Below the pieces are notes generated by a model. That model was not told the origin of the DNA. It saw nothing but the letters and a program-made list of their open reading frames with translations, and ran no database searches. Below are positions 1 to 10,319 of a stretch of DNA of 64,000 nt, piece by piece; positions within the stretch are counted from its first letter, which is position 1; every line of letters begins with the position of its first letter. The position numbers were made by a program, and so were the translations under genes. Origin of the DNA: Amorphophallus konjac (lineage: Eukaryota > Streptophyta > Magnoliopsida > Alismatales > Araceae); NCBI GenBank assembly GCA_022559845.1, contig CM040124.1:66673491-66737490 (forward strand). Reading direction: 5' to 3'.

Positions 1-571
1 GAGGCAGGTGCTACTGCACGGGGATCCCGGAGGCTTCTGAGGGACCCTCACCTCGGGGGAGAGGAGGAGAGTGCCCAGAGAGATGAGTGATGGTGAGGAT
101 TGGCGGGCTAGTGGACCCGCCACCTCTCTATGTTTATGATGTTTTGACAGCTTATGTAGAATTATGAATGGAGTGATTTGATTTTCTGCTGCTTGTTTGT
201 TCTCTTGTGCGTTCCTTCTTCCCTACACTTCTTCTCCTTTGCACTGTTCCCATGTGATGGGTCTGTCGAGACTCCGCCCCAAGCAGAGAATCGCGTCTTG
301 TTGTGACCATTTTCACGGGAATCTGCCGTCGAAGTCAATACTGACGGCCCTAGTTCCTTTTCCCGGATGTTGTGCCAAATTTTGCGGGCGTCCTCCAAAA
401 CATGATAGGGTATCCCTAGACAACATAGGGGCTATTCGTCCTATTCTTCGTCCAGTCAATCACCCTGTGCGAGCGGTGAAGCGACACATGGGGCCGCTTG
501 GCCGGTGTCTCATTGCGAGGGCTATCATGACAGGTGATGGAGGCAATCTTGGCCCGCACTCCTTCCATTTC

Positions 572-578
572 TATAAAT
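572..578 (+). promoter_or_regulatory. TATA box of the antisense PMD gene
   Basis: TATAAAT lies 95 bases upstream of the proposed start codon at 673, so a start site near 600 and a leader of about 70 nt would follow. Bases 1-571 hold no open frame that I can support; they are probably the promoter and upstream region of this gene, equally part of the retrotransposon's 3' region. A GC-rich inverted repeat (GGCGGG/CCCGCC) lies near 103-122. Confidence 0.5.
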
Positions 579-672
579 TCTTGTCCCTTTTATCTTCCCA
601 GGTATATCGAGAGCTAACTCGAGGAGCACAAGTTCTCACGGGAGAGGAGGAGTTCAAAATTCCGAGAGTTGG

Positions 673-3146
673 ATGGAGGGCGAATCTTCCCATTCCTCGA
701 AGAGAAGCAGGTCCAGTGGTAGTAGTTCCAGGAGGCTTTCAGACCTTGAAGGGCACTTCAGCGAAAGGGCCCAATCACAACTCGTAAGCCAAGTTTTCTT
801 GCCCTTTTCTCATTCTTTCTTCCTTTCTTCTGACCAAACCTCACCCCCATTCCTTGTATGTGTAGGTTGTGATGAAATCACAAATCTTATGGGAGTTGGT
901 AGTAGCAGCGTACAGGGGCCTCCCAGATTTTCAGAAGGCGAGGCTAGACGTGATGGGATTTGGTACCTTCCTTCGGATCGAGCCGATCCAGCTTGACCTA
1001 GTCCTGATCCAAGCCTTGTGTGAGAGATGGGACCCAGTGAGCCGGGCATTCCTGATGCCCTGGGGGCACATGGTGCCCAGCTTGGAAGATGTGGTCCGAA
1101 TTACGAGTCTCAAGGTGGATGGCGAGGCAGTGACCGGAGTCACTTACGCGGACTACCGAGAAGGTGCCCAGAAGTTACTGGGTTTGGACCTAGATGGTCG
1201 AAAAACAGGTCGGTAGCTAGGGCGTCCCTCATGGATGCATTAGGGCTCACCGACACTCGTCGGCGGGATGACGAATCCTCAGAAGAGTTCATGGAAAGGA
1301 TAGAAATAGGATGCCGTGCCGTGTACTGCACAGATTTCGGCAACTGGGAAAGATGTAACATAGATTTGAGGAGATTTCTCCTCTTCCTTTTGGGGAGATT
1401 GGTACTGAGCTCGAAAGGGGACGGTATCCAATGTTGCTTCCTGGAGCTGCTGTCAGACCTTGAAAGAGTAGGGTACTATGCCTGGGGAGCTGCCATGCTG
1501 GCACACTTGTTTGCAGGCCTATTCCAAGAAACGGATCGTGAGATGACTGTGAGTGGTTTCACACCATTCATCCAGGTATTTTTGGTTTTGCTTGTTTTGT
1601 ATTTTTTTGTTGTTTTCGCAAGGTGCTGATGACCTGCGCCGAGCAGCTATGGAGCTATTATTACCTCCCCATGGGGAGAGCTCGACATTGGCGACCCGTG
1701 ATGGTGCCGCTAGCCAGGCGGTGGGAACCCATCATGAGTGCGGCACCCCTAACCTACCAACTGATGGTGCTAAGGCGGGAGCTACAGGAGTTCCCTGCAG
1801 CGATGGTAAACTGGAGACCCTACTCAGACATGGTCGATGCCAACCAGCCGTGGGTTCTAGCAAGTCGTGCCCGGTTCGGACGGGAACTATGGATGCACTG
1901 CCTGAATGAAATCGAGCCGCTTCGGCTACGATTAGTTATGAGGACTTTAGGACTGGCTCAAGAATGGGTGGATTCAGCTGCGCCACCTCGTGTCGGGAGA
2001 AAGACGCGAGGACCGGCGACCTGCATTGACTGGCGCGTGCGGTTCCCTGAACAGTACGAGACTGGCAACGGGGTGGCACGATTGTAGAATCACAGGCGCG
2101 GGATAGCGAGGACTACTTGCGTCTATATAGGACAAAGTACGCAGAACGGCTCCAACCCCGGGGACTTGTGGAGGTAGGTTTCCCCTTTTTCTCTTCTCTT
2201 CTTTCTCCTTTTCTTGGTTTTTCTGGTGAAAATGCTGACTTGTAAGGCTGCAGGATGTCCGGGATGCCATGATAGCGAATTTACGAACTCGCTTGGCAGA
2301 GATGGAACAACAGTTGGGCGATGCCCGCGGAGCTACGAGCGCCTTGGTAGGTGTACAGTACGTTCCTAATTAAAACCCCAGATTCCAGATGTTGGCTGCT
2401 AATTCACATGGTCGTAGCATGCCCAGATTGGCGCGGCCTCCCCAGCGATGGGAGTAGGTGGTGCCTCTTCCAGCTTGTGGATTCCCACCTCAGAACTTGA
2501 CTCGCTTCATGAGCAACTTGCTCACGCCACGCAGCGTGCTGCGGAGGCAGAAGGGATGCTCCGTATACAGGTAAAAGTTTCAGCGTTGAGTTCTCTTTGT
2601 TTACGCCTTATCGCGTATCTGAGATGGTACACTCGGCAGGAAAAGGAGACGGAAGAAGCGCTTGCCCAAGCTGCGCAGAAGGAGGCTAGGATAGCAGAAC
2701 TGGAGAGGGAACTGCGGCGTCATCCTGATGACGACTCATCCAGGGATGCTATGGAACTGAGGATCACTCTCCAGTTGGAGAGGGAAGACCGTGAGAGAGA
2801 ACGGGCAGAGAGAGAAAGAGACGCAGAGAGAGAAAGAGCCAACAGTTTGGCTGAAAGGGAGGAGCGAAGGGCCATGGAGGCCCAACTATTCGAACTCCGA
2901 ATCAGCCTTGGTCTTGCTGAACAGTGGCTGAGAGATGGTGAGGAGCGCTACCGAAAAGCACGAGAGCGTGGCTTTCGTGTTGGTAGCTTCTCTGCTGCTT
3001 CCGTGGATCAACGCCGGGATGTGGGAATAGGAAGAGGAGTACAGAGCGGCAGGAGTACCGCTTTTCGTAGTTGGGTAGCACCTTTGAGAGTGTTTTGCCC
3101 GGAGAGTAGTGGGACGAGTAATGCAGAGAGAGAGGGCGGAACTTGA
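673..3146 (+). pseudogene. Antisense plant mobile domain (PMD) gene with coiled-coil tail, six exons
   Basis: A spliced gene on the strand opposite to the retrotransposon. My model has exons 673-783, 866-1575, 1623-2173, 2254-2346, 2418-2570 and 2640-3146; every intron is GT-AG and every junction is phase 0. Exon 1 is Ser/Arg-rich. Exons 2-3 encode the PMD (aminotransferase-like plant mobile domain): the segments LMPWGHMVPSLEDVV, RVGYYAWGAAMLAHLF and NWRPYSDM are typical. Exons 4-6 are charged and heptad-like (ERERAERERDAERERA), a coiled coil. PMD proteins such as Arabidopsis MAIN and MAIL1 are nuclear and act in transposon silencing; many PMDs travel in gypsy elements. Two single-base frame slips, near 1160-1215 in exon 2 and near 2072 in exon 3, break this copy. 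Introns can persist because sense genomic RNA carries them in reverse. The function inside the element is unknown. Confidence 0.78.
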
Positions 3147-3169
3147 TGTAAATTTTTTTGGTTTTTTGG

Positions 3170-3175
3170 AATAAA
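3170..3175 (+). terminator. Polyadenylation signal of the PMD gene
   Basis: AATAAA lies 24 bases after the stop codon at 3144-3146, following a T-rich stretch. Together with the TATA box at 572 it frames a complete antisense transcription unit. Confidence 0.5.
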
Positions 3176-3271
3176 ACACAAGGTTTGGTTTGTTTGTTTT
3201 TCACCTTTGCTTCAGTTACCTGAATCCCTGCACATATCACTGAAACAAACAAATCAGAATTTCTGTTCTGA

Positions 3272-3338
3272 CTTGGCCCCTTGCTCAATAAGCAAATGGT
3301 CACTGTGACTGTCCTTGATAACTGGTCAAGGGGCCAAG
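3272..3338. repeat. 12-bp perfect inverted repeat between convergent genes
   Basis: Arms CTTGGCCCCTTG (3272-3283) and CAAGGGGCCAAG (3327-3338) enclose a 43-base loop. They lie downstream of both the antisense PMD gene and the pol gene, where the two transcription units converge. It could form a hairpin in either transcript; its role is unknown. Confidence 0.6.
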
Positions 3339-4919
3339 CCTTTATTTAACGAAGGCAAGGGAAAGATGCGGTGATGATAAATGCGACAGGCAAGCACACG
3401 AATGCAAGCGGTATTAAAAGTGAGATGCTGCACGCAAATGTAATCATGCAAAATTGATTTGTTTTCTTTTTTATATTTGATATTTTTTGTTTTATCATAA
3501 AAAGATTTTTTTGTTTGCAAATATGTACATTTCTCTTTTCCATTTTTTTTGTGCTTTTATCATTTCAATTTTTTTGTTGCTAACGCCCGGCAAGCACCCA
3601 AATGGCACCTAACCTACGTGAGACAGGGGTTTCTTACTAACCTCCCAGGTATCCTAAGTGCACATCTAGGTTGATTTGGGCCTCTAGACCCCTCGAATGA
3701 CGATCCCGCCGGCTAAGACTTACCCTGATGACAATACCGTCATGCCATGCTTAGGCTCCCAGTTGCTTCCGACCACAGGGATTCACCCAAAAGGTGTTTG
3801 AGGTAAATGATTTGCCCGACCCGGGTCTGTTTCCTCACAACTCTAGATGGTATAAGATGGAACACCCTGGAACCCTAACGACCAACCGCGCGACGCTGAC
3901 CCGGAATCAGACGCCGTCGCACCCATAGGTGACGCGCTTGCATTGGCCTAAGCCCGAGGTTAAACAAGAAGACATCAAGGTGGTAAACAGGGGTCTTGAC
4001 CAGCCAGAAACACGGAGACTCCTTCGCAGCGATAGCTTTTGCTTTTCAAAGTAGGCAACCAAAATGTGTATATTAAAATAAGGTCGCAGACCCTGGGCAG
4101 TTTTCACCTTTCAGAAACTCCATCGAACCTTCATCTTTAGAGGGAGAAGGAAGAGTGTAGGGGATAAACCTCCTGAGAGGACCGGCAAAGCCGTTAACCC
4201 GGCGAGCGAATAAGGGCCCATTAACTCTTTCCTTTCGGACAACTTCGGACCAAATCTCGAGCATTTACATTCCACGGCCCCCCTTTGTGGATTCAGACTT
4301 TTGCTTTGAGGGGTTTCGTTTATCGCACCAGGCACGGTCACGACCAGGCTTTTCTCTTGATTTTGATTTTGTATTTCTTTCTGTGAGGGAGATATAGTCG
4401 TTTGACGTTTGTGGGCTCCCTCTTCGTATGCCTGCGGGGACACTGCCCTCTTCTCGTGCTCTGATCGATGCTCGAGGAAATGGGTCCTACTCTTGCCTTT
4501 GGGGTTTGAGTTTCGGTTTCTCATGCTCAGCGTTTTAAGGGCGCCGACTGTCTCATTTGGTCGAAGAGAAAAGAATAAAGATTACAGCTTCCGGAGATCT
4601 TCTGGGTGGAGCCCCACCGTAGGTGATGCTACCGATTTTTTTTTGAATAAAATACATAAGTGAGCACATGTTAGCTTCCTTCGAGCGAGCATAGGCCGAC
4701 GTGGCCGGACAGGGATCTCCACGGTTCTGGCAAACCAAGACCCGGTGCCTACCAAGCCTTAATGGGCCCTATCCTAACATGAAGGTTAGATGCAGGGACT
4801 TAACTACATGGTGACTGCCAGGCATCGGCGTTTTGAATTTTCCATATTTTTAGTGGTTTTCAGTATTTCTTTGTTTTTGATGTTTTTTATCTTTTCATCA
4901 TTTTTTTGTTTGTTTTGTG
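3339..4919. other. Noncoding interior of T1 between pol and antisense gene
   Basis: About 1.6 kb without a supportable gene. Open frames here are short and have no recognisable domain. It contains T-rich runs around 3455-3580 and 4830-4915 and GC-richer segments between. Long untranslated space between integrase and the 3' end is usual in Tat elements. Confidence 0.6.
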
Positions 4920-7900
4920 CTAAGGGTAGTATTTCTTAAGATAAAGCCCATTCCAAGGGTGGGATAACTCGGTCCCTTCGGCGTTGATTAGTTTGTAGGC
5001 GTTGCCAGGGTACACGGCTTGAATTACAAATGGTCCTTCCCAATTGGGTTGGAGCTTAGAACGCGGCCCTCCAGGTTTGACAAAAATTCTTTTTACGACC
5101 ATCTCACCGACTTTGAATTTTCTCTCAACGACTTTCTTTTGGTAAAAGCGAGCGAGTCTATTTTGATACACACGCGCGTGTTCGGCAGCTGCCAGTCGCT
5201 TCTCATCCAAGAGTTCCAACTGGGCGAGGAGTGAATTACGACGATCGTCGAGGGGAAAGTCCTCGTCCAATTGTACCCTGAGAGAAGGGATCAGAGTCTC
5301 ATACGGGACTACCGCTTCCATACCATAAGTAAGGGCAAATGGAGTCTGCCCGGTGGGGGTACGGATTGAAGTGCGATAGGCCCATAGAGCTTCGATAAGC
5401 TTTTCTGGCCAGTCTGAAAACTTACTAGACTCGCAGGTTTTTTTGATGATTTTGAGCAATGTTTTATTGGTGGCCTCCGCTTGGCCGTTACCTTGTGGGT
5501 AATAAGGCGATGAATGATGCAATGCAATTGCGTACCTTTTGCAGAGGTCCTGTAGGTCCTGAGAAATGAACTGTGGCCCATTGTCGGTGACGATCGTGCT
5601 TGGGATGCCGAATCTGGCGAGAATGTTCTTCATGATGAACTTGCAGACTGTTGACGCCTTGATTTCCGCGTAAGCTTCGGCTTCGGCCCATTTGGTGAAG
5701 TATTCCGTCGCAGTAAGGATGAAAGATTTCTGCTTGGTGAGGGAATTGGGATCACCTAGGGGACCAATGATGTCGAATGCCCACATGGAGAAAGGCCACG
5801 GGGAGGATATTGGATGAAGTGAGGAAGATGGTGAATGGATTTTATCGACGTGAAGTTGACACTTGACACACCTACGGACATAGATGGCACAATCTTCTTC
5901 CATAGTGGGCCAATAAAAGCCTTGCCGAATGATCTTCTTGGCGAGCATCTGACTATTCACGTGGCCACCGCACACACCCGAGTGCGTCTCCTCTACACAT
6001 TTCCAAACCTCATCGTCACCAAGACATCTTAACAGAATACCAGTAAGGCTCCTCCTATAGAGTAGACCTCCAACCAATGTATATTTCTGAGCCACCCTTC
6101 TTATGGCTTTCTTGTCCTCTGCGGTGGCCCCTTCAGGATAAGACTGATCTTGGCAGTATTTGACAATTTCATAGAACCATGGTTTCTCTTCATCAGCCAG
6201 TTCTTCTTCAACCTCTGCCAACATGAGCTCCCTCTTCTCAAGGATATCTTCCTGCAGGATCTTCCTTGCTATCCTGTCTTTGATGTTTACGTAGGAAGCA
6301 TCATCGATTGCAGGAGCATGAAGTTTGTAAATGGAAATGGACTTAAACCATCTTCCTAGAGGGAACCTTATGGATGATGCCAACGAGGCGAGGGCATCGG
6401 CGAGAATGTTCTGATGACGAGGGACATGAACAAAGATCAGTTTGGCGAACAGTTTGGCAAAGGCAGCAGTGAGTTCTTGGTATGGCTTGAGTTTGGGATC
6501 GCGAGTGCGATACTTAGTGAGCACCTGGCGAAGGATGAGTTGACTATCACCTACGACTCGCAACTCAGTGATACGAAAAGAATGAGCGAGTTCTAGGCCA
6601 GCTAGAAGAGCTTCATATTCGGCTATATTGTTGGTGACTGAAAATTTGAGCTGATATGCCAACGGGAATGTGAGACCTTCAGGCGACAGGAGGGCGACGC
6701 CGATTCCTCTCCCTTGAGAATTCAGAGCTCCATCAAAATATAGTGTCCACATTGGCTCATCTGATTGGTTGATGGACATTAGTTCCTCATCTGGAAACTC
6801 TGATTGGACGGGATCGAACTTGGGAAGAGGATGGTGAGCGAGATGCTCGGCTATGGCATAGCCTTTAATCGCCTTTTGCTGGATGTAGGTGATGTCGAAC
6901 TGAGAGAGAAAACTTTGCCAGCGTGCTAGCCTATCCGTAAGGACGGCTTTCTCCAGAAGGAATTTGATAGGATTCATTCGAGCAATCAAGTGGACCTCAT
7001 GAGCCAAGAAGTAGTGCTTCAATTTCTGCACTACCCAAACGAGGGCAGCACAGGTTTTCTCCATGACGGTGTACTTCTGCTCACAGGGATTGAGAAGTTT
7101 GGACAAGTAATAGGTTGCCCGTTCCTTGCCTTCTTCATCAGCTTGTGCGAGGACGGCTCCCACGGAGTCATCCAAGACTGAGACGTAAAGGATCAGAGGT
7201 TTTTCTGGTTTGGGTGGAATGAGAACGGGTGGACTAGCCAGATATTCCTTCAACCCTTCAAAAGCTTTCTGACATTTAGAATTCCAGTGGAATTCTACTC
7301 CTGGCTTGGTCAACTCGTAGAGAGGTCTACACCTTTGTGAATGTTGAGACACAAACCGACGAATAAACTGCAACCTCCCGATTAAACCTCGGACTTCCCT
7401 CAAATTCTTGGGAGGTGGCATATCCCTGATAGCCTTGGCTTTGTCGGGATCTATCTCGATCCCTCTTTTGCTCACAATGAACCCCAGCAATTTACCTGAC
7501 GACACACCAAACACACACTTTTTCGGGTTCATTTTCAATTGGAACTCTCTTGACCTTTGCAAGACCTTAGCCAAAACTTCTGGATGTTCCATCCTGGTCC
7601 TTGATTTCACCAATAAGTCATCCACATACACTTCCAGATATATGTGCATCATGTCATGAAATATGGCCATCATCGCTCTTTGATAAGTAGCTCCAGCATT
7701 CTTTAACCCAAACGGCATGACCACGTAACAATATGTTCCCCAAGGGGTAGTGAATGACGTCTTTTCCTGATCCTCTTCTGCCAAACGAATTTGATTGTAT
7801 CCCGAAAATCCATCCATGAATGAGAGGGTTTCATAACCTGCCGTGTTATCAATCAACACATCAATGTGAGGCAAGGGAAAATCATCCTTTGGACACGCGC

Positions 7901-7984
7901 GGTTAAGGTCCCGGAAGTCGATGCAAATCCTGACTTTCCCATCTTTCTTCATGACCGGGACAATGTTCGCCACCCATTGAGGAT
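4920..7984 (-). CDS. pol: T1 pol: reverse transcriptase, RNase H, archaeal-type RNase H, integrase
   Basis: The longest intact piece of T1 pol, about 1017 codons, opening within the RT fingers at WVANIVP. RT carries the YVDD catalytic box at about residues 116-119. A retroviral-type RNase H follows (LYVSVLDDSVGAVLAQ, where the usual TDAS is degenerate). A second RNase H of archaeal type follows (YFDGALNSQGRGIGVALL, NNIAEYEALLAGLELA, VGDSQLI, NILADALASLA), the hallmark of the Tat lineage. Integrase has the HHCC zinc site (HSGVCGGH, CVKCQ) and the DDE triad in FDIIGPLGD, IVTDNGPQF and GQAEATNK. No chromodomain is visible. The true N-terminus lies upstream beyond two frameshifts, so this frame alone would lack the start of RT. 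Confidence 0.92.
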
Positions 7985-8697
7985 AAAGACGACTCTAATG
8001 AACCTGGCTTTGTGGAGCTTATCGACCTCTTCTTCATTTTCAAAGCCATCTGAGGGTGGAAACGCCTTAACCTTTGTTTTACCGAGATGGACCCTGGTTT
8101 TAGGGTTAAACGGTGTTCGACCAAGGTTGAATCCAGACCCGGCATATCCTCGTAGCTCCATGCAAACGTGTCCTTATATTCCTTGAGAACCTCAATTAAT
8201 GTCTCTTCTTCAGAGGGTGGTAGGTTGTCACTTATGAGGATGATCCTAGGGTCTTCCTCAGTTCCCAAGTTGACTTCTTTGGTGGATTCTTCTACGGCGG
8301 TTGACGGCTCGTCGAATCTCCTCATTCCACTAGCGTATGCGCCCGCCGCATCCTCATATTCTTCACCCTCATCTTCAGTGGGGCATTCTTCATCCGTGAT
8401 CTCGTAGACTCCATACCCTTCATCAGATGCACAGTCGCCCTCGCATTCTATTTCGGGTAGCTGGATGGGATTTTCTAACAACTGGGGGATGGCAAGAAGG
8501 GCCTGACACCTGGCGGCCAAATCCAAAAGGAATCGACGAGGGATCTGCCTACCCTTGGATTTCTTCCTAGGTACTACCCTTGGCCTATCATTCCTAGATT
8601 GACTGACAATATTTACAGAAGAAGAGGAAGACGAAGAGGATGGTGTAGAATGTACAGGAGAAGACCCCTCAGAGGAGGGGTAGAAAAGGTCGCTCAT
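7985..8697 (-). pseudogene. pol: T1 pol: acidic linker and start of RT, frameshifted
   Basis: Starts with MSDLFYPSSEG in a 4-base overlap (ATGA) with the protease frame. A Ser- and acid-rich linker (EITDEECPTEDEGEEYEDA) is followed by the segment that precedes RT in Tat elements (DTFAWSYEDMPGLD, VKQRLRRFHPQMALK). The frame then slips near 8045; the RT text continues in another frame as EEEVDKLHKARFIRVV and slips again near 7985 into the main pol frame. Both breaks look like single-base indels. I infer one original frame with the downstream pol. Confidence 0.8.
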
Positions 8698-10319
8698 CGG
8701 ACCTTGGACGGGTGGTCCGCAAGGCGGTACGCACCCGTGGGAGATGTAGGAGGTTTCCTCAACGAAGATGTGTTGTTGGGGAGTTTGAAAATTGACGTTT
8801 TTTTTTCGTTTTCATTTTTAATGACAAAGCAGTGAAAAGAGATTGGAGGAGAGAGAAAAGGGGTTATGGCTAGAGGATTGTGAGGCTCATAGAGCAGATC
8901 ATGGTTGAAGACCTGGCGCGGGTTGAAAAGCCCGCGTAGGTATGTAAGCAAAGAAGGGGACCTGGGAAGATCATCAGACAATTGTCTGGCCCAGGAAGAA
9001 GATATCAGCAAAGGCTGAGACGAGTGGATGGAGAGGATGGCGGCTAATGAGCCGTCGACGGCAATGTTGAGGACGGATGAAGATCCGTCGATGACAGAGT
9101 CCTTCTGGCGAGGACGAGGATAGTTTGGAACCTTGGCAAGAGTGGTAATATTCTCTGGTATTTCGGAGATCAATGGTGGTCCTTCAAGCTGCGGAGACGA
9201 GAACATCCTTTCCAGTGCAACGGAAATGTCCCGTATGTCGAACCATTTGTCCCACTCGCATTCCGGATCTTTGATCTTGCCTCTTTTGGTGATCCTCGGA
9301 CATTTTTCAGCCAAATATACAGCATGTGATCCCCCATATGCTTCTCGTGGGTGATCTCCCATCTGAACAACGGGCCCTCTGTTGAAGTGGTTTGATAGAG
9401 TCCACGTGAGGGGCTTCCAATCTGCCTTGAACGGTCCTTTGAAGCCTAGGCCAAACCTGCGGTTCGGCCTAATTTCCTTTGGCGGTTTGAGCATACCCTG
9501 TGACTGTGCGCCCAGACCTTTTCCTTGTTGATAGCCGATGTTCCTCATAATCTCCCAACCTTTGGAGTGAAAAGGGAGACATGATGTTGCGGTTGCCCTG
9601 ACCGGCTCCTTTGGTGCTAGTGGAATGTGAGATGGATCACGTACGTCCAGCAGTGATAATATGGGCCGATGAGATGGCCAAACGGAGGGCAGAGAGGTGT
9701 TGATAGCATCCACTGTGTGAAGGACAGGTGTACTGACCACTTTAATAATTCTCCCATTGTAAGGAAACTTCAGGCACTGATGGTTGGTGGAAGGCACAGC
9801 GTCCATGGCTTCGATGTAAGGGCGACCCAGTATAGCCTTGAATGTGGGGTCCATGTCGAGGACATGGAATTCCGTGGGAATTGCCATGGGGCCTAGTTCT
9901 GCCTTCAGAATAATCATCCCCTGCGGCGGCCTTTTGCTATTGTCATAGGCCGTGACCGTGATCGAGGAAGGTCTTATTTGTTCCTCGTCGATCCCACACA
10001 ACTGAAGAGTGCACATGGAGATCACATTTATGGACGCACCCGTGTCCACAAGACACGGGTTTATGGATACCCCATTGATTTTTATTGAAATGCACAATGC
10101 ATATTTCCGAGCTTCCTTGGGAGCGAGCTCGTAGTTGTGGAACATGATGGCTGGTTGTGTGTCTGTTGGGGTCAGGACTGTCGAAATCTTCTCCACGGGG
10201 AGGTCTTCATTAACCATGACTCTTTGAAGGTATTCCATTAAGGCTGCCTGGTGGGATGTGGATCTTTGAAGTAGCTCCAGGATGGAGATCCGAGCAGGCG
10301 TCTTGTCCAGGTGTTTCAA
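8694..10319 (-). CDS. T1 retropepsin-like protease with G-patch domain
   Basis: An aspartic protease domain sits at about residues 60-185: CLVDTGASINVIS holds the catalytic DTGA, and AILGRPYIEAM is the ILGR-type motif near the C-terminal flap. After it comes a G-patch, GWEIMRNIGYQQGKGLGAQS, with the GxxxGxGLG spacing of the family, at about residues 255-290. G-patches bind nucleic acid or activate helicases; a G-patch next to a retroviral protease is known from betaretroviruses. The frame ends at 8694 overlapping the next. The N-terminal text (KHLDKTPARISILELLQRS) is the usual Tat gag-protease junction and reads on from gag through a slip near 10340. Confidence 0.88.
   Translation of the reverse strand: MKHLDKTPARISILELLQRSTSHQAALMEYLQRVMVNEDLPVEKISTVLTPTDTQPAIMFHNYELAPKEARKYALCISIKINGVSINPCLVDTGASINVISMCTLQLCGIDEEQIRPSSITVTAYDNSKRPPQGMIILKAELGPMAIPTEFHVLDMDPTFKAILGRPYIEAMDAVPSTNHQCLKFPYNGRIIKVVSTPVLHTVDAINTSLPSVWPSHRPILSLLDVRDPSHIPLAPKEPVRATATSCLPFHSKGWEIMRNIGYQQGKGLGAQSQGMLKPPKEIRPNRRFGLGFKGPFKADWKPLTWTLSNHFNRGPVVQMGDHPREAYGGSHAVYLAEKCPRITKRGKIKDPECEWDKWFDIRDISVALERMFSSPQLEGPPLISEIPENITTLAKVPNYPRPRQKDSVIDGSSSVLNIAVDGSLAAILSIHSSQPLLISSSWARQLSDDLPRSPSLLTYLRGLFNPRQVFNHDLLYEPHNPLAITPFLSPPISFHCFVIKNENEKKTSIFKLPNNTSSLRKPPTSPTGAYRLADHPSKVR

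Noticed and set aside
673..3146. A host PMD gene next to retrotransposons
   Set aside because: It lies where Tat elements carry antisense genes, downstream of integrase with no LTR between, and has frame slips; a retrotransposon-borne copy is the simpler reading.
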